This document shows positions 6,469 through 17,991 of a stretch of 64,000 nt of DNA, one piece after another. The first letter of the stretch is position 1. Every line of letters starts with the position of its first letter. The notes under the pieces were generated by a model. The model was not told where the DNA came from. It made no database searches and worked only from the letters and a program-made list of their open reading frames with translations. The stretch is taken from assembly GCA_031551775.1 (NCBI GenBank), contig JAVBND010000022.1, positions 60,105 through 124,104 of the forward strand. The letters run 5' to 3'. Source of the stretch: Anaerozeibacter sp031551775 (lineage in GTDB: Bacteria > Bacillota > Clostridia > Christensenellales > Aristaeellaceae). The position numbers and the translations under genes were made by a program.

Positions 6469-8439
6469 TCAATTGTAATCCGAGAGCACGCTCTTCAGGA
6501 TCTCTATGCTCTCCTGGGCGTCCTTGAGTTCACCCTTGATGCGTTTGTTCTCAACCTCAAGCTCCAGAATTCTCGGCGATTCGTGATCGCCCTTGGCGTC
6601 GCTTTGCCTTGCCATGGGCGCGGCGCGCTTGGCCGGTTGTTTGACCTTCTTCCCTTCAATGGCGTAGCTCCTGCCGCCGATCTCCTGGAACAGACCGCGC
6701 TTGACGTAATGCGTGTGCAGAAGGTCGTGCGCCAGGTACCCGCCGGGGCTTGACAGGAAATCCTCATAAAGCCTCAAGACGTTCGGGTTCTCGTGCGAGC
6801 GGCGCATCGCCTTGCCCTCGTCTTCCTGCCTGAGCGCGTCCATTCGCCGCTCAAAGACCTCTTCGCGCTCGCCGCGCGGTTGGCCCCCGCCCATCACGCA
6901 ACCGCCCGGGCAGCCCATGACCTCAATGAAATGGTAGGGCGATTCGCCGCGCGCCAACTGCTCCATGATCATCTCCGCCCCGGAGAGCCCGCTGGTCACC
7001 GCACAGCGCAGCGTGACGCCTTTGAAGCGCGCGAATTCAGGCAGCGTCTCAGCAATTTCCACCGCCGCTTCCCGGACGAGCGGCATATCCGGTGCGTCCC
7101 GCGTCGCGAGCGGGCCGTCGAACTTGTGCCCGGTCACCTTTTCAACGACCGTTCGAAGCGCCGCTTCCATCACGCCGCCGCTGAATCCGAAGATGTCGGC
7201 CGCGCCCGACGAGAGCCCCAGCGGGTCGTCAAACCCCTCATCTTCAAGGTTTTCAAACTGGATGCCCGCCGAGCGGATCATGTCGGCAAGTTCGCGCGTG
7301 GTCAGCACTTGATCGACATTTTGCAGGCCATCGTTCTTCATCTCCTCGCGCGCGATTTCAAACTTCTTGGCCGTACACGGCATCACCGAGACCACGAACA
7401 TCTCCTCGCCTTTTCGGTCGATCTGGCGCGCGTAGTAGCTCTTGATCACGGCGCCCAGCATGGTATGGGGCGATTTGCAGGTGGACAGGTGCGCCGTAAG
7501 CCCGGGGTAATGGTGTTCGGTATACTTGATCCAGCCGGGGCTGCAACTGGTGATCATGGGAAGCGCCGCGCCCTCTTCATCCGAGAGTCGCTCAAGCAGC
7601 TCCGTGCCCTCCTCGATGATGGTGAGGTCGGCCGCGAAGTTGGTGTCAAACACCGCCCGGAATCCCAGCTTCCTCAGCGCCGCGGCAAGCTTGCCCGTAA
7701 CGCGGGTACCCGGCCGCATGCCAAACTCCTCGCCCAGCGCCGCGCGCACAGCGGGCGCAACCTGGACCACCGCGTACTTGTCCCTGTCTTCCAGTGCGTT
7801 CCAAACCTTCCGCTTGGCGCTGGTCTCGTGCAACGCGCCGACCGGGCAAACCAACGTGCATTGCCCGCAATAGGTGCAGTTCGATTCCCCAAGCTTAAGG
7901 CCCATCGCCGGTGAAATTTCGGTATCAAAGCCCCTGTTTTGCGCGTTCAAGACCGATGCCTTTTGAATCACACCGCAGGCGGTCACGCAGCGGCGGCAAT
8001 GGATGCACTTACTCATATCGCGCTCAATGGCGACCGACGCGTCCGTGTGGTAGTTCGAGCGTTCACCCGCAAAGCGCGATGAATCGACACCCAGTTGCTT
8101 GCCCAGGGCCTGGAACTCGCAGCTTTGGTTGCGCGCGCAACTCAGGCAGTCTTCGCTGTGATCGCTGAGCATGAGCTCGTACATCAGCTTGCGCGCGTGG
8201 TTGACGCGGTTGGAGTAGGTATTGATCACCATGCCGTCCTTTATCGTGGTCATGCACGAAGCCATGAGGTTCTTCGCGCCCTCCACTTCCACCACGCAGA
8301 TGCGGCACGCGCCCAACTTGTGTACGTCCTTGATGTAGCACAGGCTCGGGATGTCGATGCCGTTGCGCCTCGCGGCTTCCATGATGGTAATGCCCTCTTC
8401 CACCTGGTAGTTCTGGCGGTTGATGGTCACCGAGATCAT
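6469..8439 (-). CDS. hydA: [FeFe]-hydrogenase catalytic subunit
   Basis: 656-aa catalytic subunit of a HydABC-type [FeFe]-hydrogenase. Cofactor ligands in order: [2Fe-2S] C34/C45/C48/C62; NuoG-type His-Cys3 cluster H94/C98/C101/C107; two [4Fe-4S] clusters, C145/148/151/155 and C188/191/194/198. The H-cluster motifs are TSCSPGW (C299), MPCTAKKFE (C355) and EVMGCPGGCVMGGGQP (C510, C514), all intact. The family small-subunit-like tail ends near HTHYVKR (about 577). A further 75-80 residues follow, a basic linker and a heptad-like helix (ILELEVENKRIKGEL), which is unusual. It is the last gene of hydC-hydB-hydA, 2 bp after hydB. It probably produces or consumes H2 coupled to NAD(P)H and ferredoxin; the direction is not shown by sequence. 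Confidence 0.95.
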   Translation of the reverse strand: MISVTINRQNYQVEEGITIMEAARRNGIDIPSLCYIKDVHKLGACRICVVEVEGAKNLMASCMTTIKDGMVINTYSNRVNHARKLMYELMLSDHSEDCLSCARNQSCEFQALGKQLGVDSSRFAGERSNYHTDASVAIERDMSKCIHCRRCVTACGVIQKASVLNAQNRGFDTEISPAMGLKLGESNCTYCGQCTLVCPVGALHETSAKRKVWNALEDRDKYAVVQVAPAVRAALGEEFGMRPGTRVTGKLAAALRKLGFRAVFDTNFAADLTIIEEGTELLERLSDEEGAALPMITSCSPGWIKYTEHHYPGLTAHLSTCKSPHTMLGAVIKSYYARQIDRKGEEMFVVSVMPCTAKKFEIAREEMKNDGLQNVDQVLTTRELADMIRSAGIQFENLEDEGFDDPLGLSSGAADIFGFSGGVMEAALRTVVEKVTGHKFDGPLATRDAPDMPLVREAAVEIAETLPEFARFKGVTLRCAVTSGLSGAEMIMEQLARGESPYHFIEVMGCPGGCVMGGGQPRGEREEVFERRMDALRQEDEGKAMRRSHENPNVLRLYEDFLSSPGGYLAHDLLHTHYVKRGLFQEIGGRSYAIEGKKVKQPAKRAAPMARQSDAKGDHESPRILELEVENKRIKGELKDAQESIEILKSVLSDYN

Positions 8440-8441
8440 GC

Positions 8442-11537
<3,096 letters not shown>

Positions 11538-11553
11538 GTCTTTCGCCTCCTTC

Positions 11554-12051
11554 CTAGTATCGTGCGAGGATCGAGTCGAGCTTGTTGGGGCTGACCTGCT
11601 TGAAGACCTCCTTGTCGATCATCATCGCGGGCGCAAGACCGCACGCGCCGATGCAGCGCACCACCTCGAGGGTAAACTTGCCGTCCTCGGTCGTTGCGCC
11701 AAGCTCCACGCCGAGCTTCTCCTTGAGCGCTTCCACCACGCGCCGCCCGCCGCGCACGTAGCACGCGGTGCCAAGACAGATGCGGATGGTGTGCTCGCCG
11801 CGCGGGACGGCGGTAAAGTGCTGATAGAACGACACCACGCCCGATACTTCACTGAGCGGTATCCCCATCTTGGTCGCAATCAATTGCTGAACGCTCATCG
11901 GCAGGCACCCGTAGATCTCCTGGGAGAGGTGCAACACCTGAATGAGGCTCCCTCTTTTGTTCTCGTAAAGCGCCAGCACGTCCTCGATCTGAAGAAGGGC
12001 TTCCTTCTCGTCCACACGCGCATGCGCGGGACAGCCTGTTTTAACGCCCAC
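11554..12051 (-). CDS. hydC: NuoE/HydC-like [2Fe-2S] subunit
   Basis: 165-aa thioredoxin-fold subunit of the hydrogenase. The [2Fe-2S] ligands are visible in CLGTACYVRG and in VVRCIGACGLAP, the standard NuoE/HydC pattern CX4C and CXXXC. The N-terminal helical bundle (LIQVLHLSQEIYGCLP) is also typical. The start is GTG at 12051, with AAAGGAGGG 5 nt upstream. First gene of hydCBA. Transcription is separated from the sugar operon upstream by the terminator at 12153-12194; no clear -35/-10 pair was found in the 100 bp between. Confidence 0.92.
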   Translation of the reverse strand: MGVKTGCPAHARVDEKEALLQIEDVLALYENKRGSLIQVLHLSQEIYGCLPMSVQQLIATKMGIPLSEVSGVVSFYQHFTAVPRGEHTIRICLGTACYVRGGRRVVEALKEKLGVELGATTEDGKFTLEVVRCIGACGLAPAMMIDKEVFKQVSPNKLDSILARY

Positions 12052-12152
12052 AAAATCCCTCCTTTACCTCTCGCGTCCTACCTTCCATCCCACCTATACT
12101 CTACTTTTATTGTAAAGGGAAATTGTCATCGTTTTTTGAGGGATTTTGTGGC

Positions 12153-12194
12153 AAAAAAGCATCAGCGCGGCCGTTTTTATCGGCTGCGCTGATG
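12153..12194 (-). terminator. Intrinsic terminator of the pentose operon
   Basis: A 14-bp stem (CATCAGCGCGGCCG at 12160-12173 with CGGCTGCGCTGATG at 12181-12194, one G-T pair) and a 7-nt loop. On the minus strand it is followed by six T residues (complement of the A run 12153-12158). It lies 34 bp after the FGGY kinase stop and before hydC. Confidence 0.85.
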
Positions 12195-12228
12195 AATCCG
12201 TCACAATTTGATCACATTTTAACGCTGC

Positions 12229-13710
12229 TTACGCGTAAACGCCCTTGACCGCCTGATAGAGCGCCTTGTAGCGTTTGAAGTGATCCGCGTACTGGGCATG
12301 GCTGGCGCTGTCGGGCGTAAACGCGCGCGCGTAGCTGACCATGTCGCGCTGCGCCGCCCAAACGTCATCGTACAGCCCAAGTCCCACATAGCATAGCATC
12401 GCGCTCGCCAGCGTGCCCGCTTCGCTGTTGCTCGGAAGATAAATGCTGCGCGCAAAGATGTCCGCGCGGATCTGCATCCAAAGCGGCGATTTGGTGCCGC
12501 CGCCAACGGTCACCACCTTGTGGACCTTCATGCCCGCGTCCTCCAGACACTCGATGATCGACATCATCTCGTAGGACTCGCCTTCCAGAAACGCGCGCAG
12601 AAGCTTGCCGCGCGACGTTCCAATCCGCAGCCCCGCCACGACGCCCGGCGTGAGGGCGTCCATATAAGGCACGCCGCCGCCCGCAAGATACGGGATTACC
12701 AGGAGGCCCGTAGGCTCGCCCGGCGCCTCGCGGTTTAAAAGATCGTAGGCGTCCTCGCGGCCTGCGATGTCTTGCGCGACGGTGTCGCGGAACCACTTGA
12801 CCACGCAGCCACCCGACATATTGAACGCGTAGCTTGCGTAAAGGCCGGTGTCAAGGTAGGGCACCAAGGGCAGGTTGTACTTGAGCAGCTTACCTTGGTC
12901 GATCCCGTTCTCATCCATAATGGCGGTGAAGCAATCCACCGTGCCCATGCCGTTCATGACATCGCCCGCGCCCTTCGCGCCGCCGCCGAGCGCCGCCAAT
13001 ACCTGGTCGTGTCCGCCTATGATCAGCTTAACGCCCGCCTTCATGCCAAGTTTTTTTGCCGCTTCTTCGCTCATCTCCCCCGCCACGCTGCCGCCCGGGA
13101 TCGGCTCGGGCAGGCAACGGGGATCGATGCGCGAAAACTCGACCGCCGACTTGATCCAGGTTTTTTTGTGGACGTCGAACATTGAGCTGCGCGCGGCAAG
13201 CGAATAATCGCACACATGCCCGGCGCCAAGGCTATAGGTGACATAGTCGGCGATAAAGCAGATGCGGCGCGTTTTTTTCATGACCTCATTTCGGTGCTTG
13301 TTTATCCACCTGAGCTTGTACACCGCAAACATCGGATCGACGAACTGGCCGGAAGTTTCAAAAATTTCTTCGCGCGTATAACGCGCAAGATATTCCGCGC
13401 ACTCCTCCGTCCCGCGCTTGTCCATGTAGATCATGCTGTTCATGAGTGGGCGGTCTTCTTCGTCCAGGTTCACGAACGCCTCGCCAAACGAGGTTGCGCA
13501 AATGGCCCGGACATCCTCCATGCCCCGGGTAGATTCTACGAGCACATGATAACAGCTGTTAAGCAGCACCTGAGGGTCGAGCTCGTATTCATCCTTTTCC
13601 CGCCCGATCAGGTCGTACTCGCGATACGCGTGCGAAAGCACATTCGCTTTTTCGTCAAACACCGTGCTCTTGACGCCCGAAGTTCCGATGTCAAGGCCGA
13701 TTACCTGCAT
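12229..13710 (-). CDS. xylB: FGGY-family pentulose kinase, probably xylulokinase
   Basis: 493-aa sugar kinase of the FGGY family, two actin-like domains. The ATP/phosphate loop GLDIGTSGVKS is at residues 5-15. The IGGHDQVLAALGGG segment carries the catalytic Asp region, and the C-terminal VTVGGGTKSPLWMQIRADIF is the FGGY signature that binds adenosine. Family members phosphorylate xylulose, ribulose, glycerol, gluconate and others. Substrate here is inferred from the adjacent D-lyxose isomerase, whose product is D-xylulose; phosphorylation would give xylulose 5-phosphate for the pentose phosphate pathway. It is the last gene of the operon, 28 bp after the isomerase gene. Confidence 0.85.
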   Translation of the reverse strand: MQVIGLDIGTSGVKSTVFDEKANVLSHAYREYDLIGREKDEYELDPQVLLNSCYHVLVESTRGMEDVRAICATSFGEAFVNLDEEDRPLMNSMIYMDKRGTEECAEYLARYTREEIFETSGQFVDPMFAVYKLRWINKHRNEVMKKTRRICFIADYVTYSLGAGHVCDYSLAARSSMFDVHKKTWIKSAVEFSRIDPRCLPEPIPGGSVAGEMSEEAAKKLGMKAGVKLIIGGHDQVLAALGGGAKGAGDVMNGMGTVDCFTAIMDENGIDQGKLLKYNLPLVPYLDTGLYASYAFNMSGGCVVKWFRDTVAQDIAGREDAYDLLNREAPGEPTGLLVIPYLAGGGVPYMDALTPGVVAGLRIGTSRGKLLRAFLEGESYEMMSIIECLEDAGMKVHKVVTVGGGTKSPLWMQIRADIFARSIYLPSNSEAGTLASAMLCYVGLGLYDDVWAAQRDMVSYARAFTPDSASHAQYADHFKRYKALYQAVKGVYA

Positions 13711-13738
13711 GCCACCGCCTCCTCACAAAAGATCCGCG

Positions 13739-14419
13739 TCACTTGGGCATGTTGGGGTATTCGCTGAACAGCGGATACAGGATCTCTTCGTCTTCCTCAA
13801 TTTCCGGAAAACGCCCCACTTGCTCGAAAAAGCGGTTGTCTACATTGTCGTCATTCATCACCGAAACTTCCCCGACCAGACATGTGCCGCCTTCGGCCCA
13901 GAACGAGTGATACTGGCCGGTGGGCAGCGTGATGCTCTCGCCGTTCTTCAGGCGAATCTCGCTTCCCGCAGGCACGGCATAGGCGCGCCCGTCCCGGTAA
14001 ATCGTCACCGGCGTATCCAGCATTTCGCTTCCGTCTGCGCTCGAATTGTAGCACTTGAGCACGAGGTCTCCGCCGCCGCGGTTGATGATGTCCTCCATCT
14101 TCTTCCAATGGAAGTGGTAGGGCGTAACCTGATTGTCCTCGCTGATCAGCAGCTTTTCGGCATATGGCTTCTTGTACTTGGGATTGTGAAAGTTGCCGTT
14201 GCGAAGCGTGATCATGAGCAGCCCGATCTTGTGGAAATCGCCGCTGCCAAAATCGGTGATGTCCCAGCCCAGCATATTGTCCTTAATTTCATCGTACTCG
14301 CTGTTCTTCGTTTGCCATTCGTCCATGCCCCAGGTCACAAACGGCGGCAGGCGGAACTTGTGCGACCCAATGAATTCTATCGCGTCCCGCATGATCTGGT
14401 TTATTTCGCTGCGTTTCAT
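13739..14419 (-). CDS. D-lyxose isomerase (cupin)
   Basis: 226-aa cupin protein that matches the D-lyxose ketol-isomerase family (YdaE type), which interconverts D-lyxose and D-xylulose with a divalent metal. The metal-site motif PYHFHWKKMEDI (two His and a Glu), the following GGGDLVLKCYN strand and LPTGQYHSFWAEGGTCLVGEVS (third His and Glu in the second cupin motif) are all visible. The N-terminal WGMDEW and DFG segments are also family-typical. It sits between the permease (12-bp gap) and the kinase, which supports a pentose pathway. Related isomerases can also act on D-mannose. Confidence 0.88.
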   Translation of the reverse strand: MKRSEINQIMRDAIEFIGSHKFRLPPFVTWGMDEWQTKNSEYDEIKDNMLGWDITDFGSGDFHKIGLLMITLRNGNFHNPKYKKPYAEKLLISEDNQVTPYHFHWKKMEDIINRGGGDLVLKCYNSSADGSEMLDTPVTIYRDGRAYAVPAGSEIRLKNGESITLPTGQYHSFWAEGGTCLVGEVSVMNDDNVDNRFFEQVGRFPEIEEDEEILYPLFSEYPNMPK

Positions 14420-14431
14420 GAAAATCCTCCT

Positions 14432-15403
14432 TTATCCCACCACTTGCTTGGAGCGCTGGCCCTTGATGAAGCTGTCAAGCGCCACCGCCGCGATCAGGAC
14501 CATGCCCTTGACGAACTGCTGCACGTACTCGTTGATGGTCAGCATGGTCATGCCGTTGGTCAGGATGCCCATGATCATGACGCCTACGATGACCATGATC
14601 AAGCGGCCCTGGCCGCCCGACATGCTGACCCCGCCGAGCACGACTGCGGTAATGACGTCCATTTCATAGCTAAGCCCTGCGTTGGGCTGGCCCGAGTTGA
14701 CGCGCGCGAGCAGCACCACGCCCGCAAGCGCCGACATAAAGCCCGAAATCGCGTAGACCAAGTACTTGATCCTCTTGACGCGCACGCCCGACAGGCGCGA
14801 GGCTTCTTCGTTGCCGCCCACGCCGTAGATGTGGCGGCCCAGGCGCGTCTTGGTCAGGAAGATGATGCCGAAGGCGAACGCCGCGGTCATCACGAGAACC
14901 GGGATCGGCACAACGCCGAGGTAACCCTGTCCGAGCTTGGTGAAATCGCGGTTGAAACCGAATACCGGCAAGCCCCCGGTGATGATGTAGGCGATGCCGC
15001 GCACGCTCGTCATCATGCCAAGCGTCGCAATGAAGGGCGGCACCTTGAGTTGGGAAATGAAGAAGCCGTTGGCAAGCCCCACCGCGACGCCAAAGCAGCC
15101 CATGATGAGGCACGCCAGCACCGGATTCATGCTGACCTTGGTCATAAGCAGCGCCGCGCCCACGCACGAAGCACCGACAATCGAGCCGCAGGACAGGTCG
15201 ATGCCGCCGGTCAGCATGACAAAGGTCATGCCCACCGAGATGATGCCGACGATTGAGACTTGGCGCAGGATATTGAAGATGTTATCCGGCATCAGGAACC
15301 GGGGCGTCAGCAGCGAAAACACCGCGACCAACAGGATCAGTACAAAAATTATGCCATAGCTGCCCAGCATGCCTTTGAGTTTGTTCGCGTTTTTCTTCTC
15401 CAT
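14432..15403 (-). CDS. Sugar ABC transporter permease (RbsC family)
   Basis: 323-aa permease of the carbohydrate uptake family 2 (ribose/xylose/galactose type), with about 8-10 hydrophobic segments. It begins with a basic cytoplasmic stretch and carries typical RbsC segments such as GGIDLSCGSIVG and VGGNEEASRLSGVRV, the latter being the coupling-helix region. Only 4 bp separate it from the ATPase upstream. Given the downstream D-lyxose isomerase it probably imports D-lyxose or a related pentose. Confidence 0.92.
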   Translation of the reverse strand: MEKKNANKLKGMLGSYGIIFVLILLVAVFSLLTPRFLMPDNIFNILRQVSIVGIISVGMTFVMLTGGIDLSCGSIVGASCVGAALLMTKVSMNPVLACLIMGCFGVAVGLANGFFISQLKVPPFIATLGMMTSVRGIAYIITGGLPVFGFNRDFTKLGQGYLGVVPIPVLVMTAAFAFGIIFLTKTRLGRHIYGVGGNEEASRLSGVRVKRIKYLVYAISGFMSALAGVVLLARVNSGQPNAGLSYEMDVITAVVLGGVSMSGGQGRLIMVIVGVMIMGILTNGMTMLTINEYVQQFVKGMVLIAAVALDSFIKGQRSKQVVG

Positions 15404-15407
15404 GTGC

Positions 15408-16904
15408 TTAACCCCCCATCAATCCCGATGCGTACTCCATAATCTTTTCCTGGGAAAATTCATCCCTTTGAAGTTCGCCGACGACGACGCCCAGCCGCAT
15501 CACCAGAATGCGGTCGCTCATGCCGATGAGTTCGGGCATTTCGCTTGAAACCATGATCACGCTCTTGCCCTCCTCGTCAACCAGGCGGCGCATGAGCTGG
15601 TATATCTCCTGTTTCGCGCCCACGTCGATGCCGCGCGTGGGTTCGTCGAATATGATCACATCGCACTTCGTCGCCAGCATCTTGGCCAGCACGACCTTTT
15701 GCTGATTGCCCCCCGACAGGTTCTTGACCAACTGGTTGATGCTCGGCGTCTTGATGCGCAGCTTCTGGCAATAGGTCTCGGCGATCGCGGTGTCCTTCTT
15801 GCGCCTGACGAAGGGGCCCGCCATCGCCTGTTTGAGCGCGCTGAACGATACGTTTTCCCTGACCGTCAGGCCCAGCAGCACCCCTTGGTTTTTTCGGTCC
15901 TCCGGAATAAGGCCTATGCCGTGTTCAAGCGCCGTGCCCGGGTCGGCAATGGCGGTCTTCTTGCCATGCAAGCAAATCTCGCCCGAGTCCACGCGGTCCG
16001 CGCCGAAAATCGCCTGCACGACCTCCGTGCGCCCCGCGCCCACGAGGCCCCCCAGCCCCAAAATCTCGCCTTTTTTAAGCGAGAACGAAATGTCCTTGAT
16101 CTTGCGGTTGGTAAGATTCTTAACTTCAAGCACGTTCTCCCCCAGCGCTTGCCCGCGCTCGGGGTAGTGCTCGCCCAGTTCCCGCCCGACCATGTACGAA
16201 ATCAGTTGCTTGCGGGTAATGTCCTGGACGTCTTTTGTCACCACGTACTTTCCGTCGCGCATAACGGTCACGCGGTCACAGATCTCAAACATTTCCTCCA
16301 TGCGGTGGGTAATGAAAAGGATGGTCACCTTGTTTCGCTTGAGGCGCCTGATGAGCGAGAAGAGCACCTCGGTTTCCTTGTTGGTGAGGGGCGCGGTGGG
16401 TTCGTCCATGATCAGTATCTTGGAGTTGGCGGACACCGCCTTGACGATCTCGACGATTTGCTGATACGCAACGCCCAGGTCGCACACGCGAAGCGCGGGG
16501 TTGAGATCGATTCCGATCTCATTGAGCGCCTTTCGCGCGGCGGCGTTCATCGCGCCCTTATCGACAAACCCGCCCTTGACAAGTTCCTTGCCGAAGAAAA
16601 TATTCTCCGCCACCGTGAGGTAGGGCACCAGCGTAAACTCCTGGTAGATCGCCGAGATGCCGTTCTCAATTGCCCAAATCGGGCTGATCTTCGAAAAGCG
16701 CTTGCCTTGTATGAAAATCTCCCCGGACGTGGGTTCAATCGCGCCGGTGATCACCTTGATGAGCGTGGACTTGCCCGCGCCGTTCTCACCCGCGAGCGCG
16801 TGCACCTCGCCTTCGCGGAACGCGACCGACACGTCGTCAATGGCCTTTACGCCCGCATAATACTTGCAAAGATTCCTGACTTCCAGGATGATGTTTTCCT
16901 CCAT
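15408..16904 (-). CDS. Sugar ABC transporter ATP-binding protein (RbsA family)
   Basis: 498-aa fused double ATPase. The first cassette has Walker A GENGAGKST and the second half has the degenerate site usual for RbsA, with LSGGNQQKVVLAKML as the signature and IFDEPTRGIDVGAK as Walker B. The start at 16904 is chosen over a longer frame to 16976, because GGGGGGAGC lies 5 nt upstream and the extra codons only translate the intercistronic hairpin. Together with the permease and binding protein it forms a complete importer. Confidence 0.92.
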   Translation of the reverse strand: MEENIILEVRNLCKYYAGVKAIDDVSVAFREGEVHALAGENGAGKSTLIKVITGAIEPTSGEIFIQGKRFSKISPIWAIENGISAIYQEFTLVPYLTVAENIFFGKELVKGGFVDKGAMNAAARKALNEIGIDLNPALRVCDLGVAYQQIVEIVKAVSANSKILIMDEPTAPLTNKETEVLFSLIRRLKRNKVTILFITHRMEEMFEICDRVTVMRDGKYVVTKDVQDITRKQLISYMVGRELGEHYPERGQALGENVLEVKNLTNRKIKDISFSLKKGEILGLGGLVGAGRTEVVQAIFGADRVDSGEICLHGKKTAIADPGTALEHGIGLIPEDRKNQGVLLGLTVRENVSFSALKQAMAGPFVRRKKDTAIAETYCQKLRIKTPSINQLVKNLSGGNQQKVVLAKMLATKCDVIIFDEPTRGIDVGAKQEIYQLMRRLVDEEGKSVIMVSSEMPELIGMSDRILVMRLGVVVGELQRDEFSQEKIMEYASGLMGG

Positions 16905-16931
16905 TTCGCTCCCCCCAACCGCGCTTCTTGC

Positions 16932-16961
16932 GCTTTGGCGCGCCCGCGGGCGCGCCAAAGC
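16932..16961 (-). other. Perfect inverted repeat between binding-protein and ATPase genes
   Basis: A 30-bp perfect palindrome (half-site GCTTTGGCGCGCCCG) in the 81-bp gap between the sugar-binding protein gene and the ATPase gene. It has no T-run, so it is probably not a full terminator. Such intercistronic hairpins often protect the upstream message and give the binding protein higher expression than the membrane parts (inference). Confidence 0.75.
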
Positions 16962-16985
16962 AAAGGATCGTTCCAAGGCAATTTT

Positions 16986-17936
16986 TTACTTCGATCCGGC
17001 GGGCATCCAACCGGCCAGCACGTCTTCCTGCCACACGGGGATCATGCGGAAATAGCCGTAGGGCGCTTCCTCGGGAATGCCGCTTTCCAGGAATTCAGCC
17101 AGCTTCGCGACGCAGTCCATGCCGGTGTCGTAGGGCCCAAGATCGACGGTGGCGCGGTAGACGCTGCCTTCTTCCTTCATCTTCTCAATCGCCTCGGGCG
17201 TCGCATCGCCGCCGCCGATGTAGAAGTCTTCGGTCGCCTTGCCCATGCCGATGATGGCTTCATAGGCGCCCAGCGGGCCCGAGTCGTTGTTGCCCGTGAT
17301 GACCTTGACATCCGGGTACTGCTGCATGATGTTCTCGGTGATTTCCATGCCCTTGGTGGGGTTGTCGCCCGCCTGACGCGCGACGATCTCCGCTTCCGGG
17401 CACAGCTTTTCGATGGTGTCCTGGATGCCGTCGCCGCGCTTGACGACCGCTTCCACGTTGTCCTGGGAAATGATCAGCACCTGGGCTTTGCCGCCCAATT
17501 TCTCGTTGATCCACTTGGCGGCGTTTTCGCCGATGGCTACGCCGTAGGTGTACTCGTCGAGGGTGAAGATGGCGTGCGCGTTTTCGATGATCTGCGCAAA
17601 CGAGATCACGATGACGCCCTTTTCACGGAGCTGATCGACGACCGGCACCAGGGCGTTCGAGTCGATCGGGCACGCGATGACGCAGGTCACGCCCTGATTT
17701 CCGAAGTTTTCGAAGTCGCTGACCTGCTTGGCCACGTCATACCCCGCATCGACGACGGTCAGTTTGTATCCGAGTTCGTCGCATTTTGCCTGAACACCGT
17801 TCATGACGGTAACGAAGTAGGGGTTCGCGAGCTGCGGGATGGACATGCCGATGACGACCTCTTCAGCCGACGCCATTGGGGCGATCGCTGCCAACGCGAG
17901 CAGCAAAGTGAGGGCAACGATGACCAGTTTCTTCAC
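16986..17936 (-). CDS. Periplasmic-type sugar-binding protein (RbsB family)
   Basis: 316-aa substrate-binding protein for ABC sugar import. It has a signal peptide (KKLVIVALTLLLALAAIAPMASA, shown here only as its hydrophobic region, residues 2-24) with an Ala-X-Ala type end and no lipobox Cys. The mature part follows the peripla_BP_4 pattern: IGMSIPQLANPYFVTVMNG, IACPIDSNALVPVVDQ and TGNNDSGPLGAYEA. The start is GTG at 17936 with GGGGGAG upstream. It lies 55 bp after lacI in the same direction, so the operon encodes its own regulator. Ligand is probably a pentose such as D-lyxose (context only). Confidence 0.92.
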   Translation of the reverse strand: MKKLVIVALTLLLALAAIAPMASAEEVVIGMSIPQLANPYFVTVMNGVQAKCDELGYKLTVVDAGYDVAKQVSDFENFGNQGVTCVIACPIDSNALVPVVDQLREKGVIVISFAQIIENAHAIFTLDEYTYGVAIGENAAKWINEKLGGKAQVLIISQDNVEAVVKRGDGIQDTIEKLCPEAEIVARQAGDNPTKGMEITENIMQQYPDVKVITGNNDSGPLGAYEAIIGMGKATEDFYIGGGDATPEAIEKMKEEGSVYRATVDLGPYDTGMDCVAKLAEFLESGIPEEAPYGYFRMIPVWQEDVLAGWMPAGSK

Positions 17937-17991
17937 GGAATACTCCCCCTTTTTCTATTTTTATCACGCTCCTTGAGCGCAATAATCCCTT

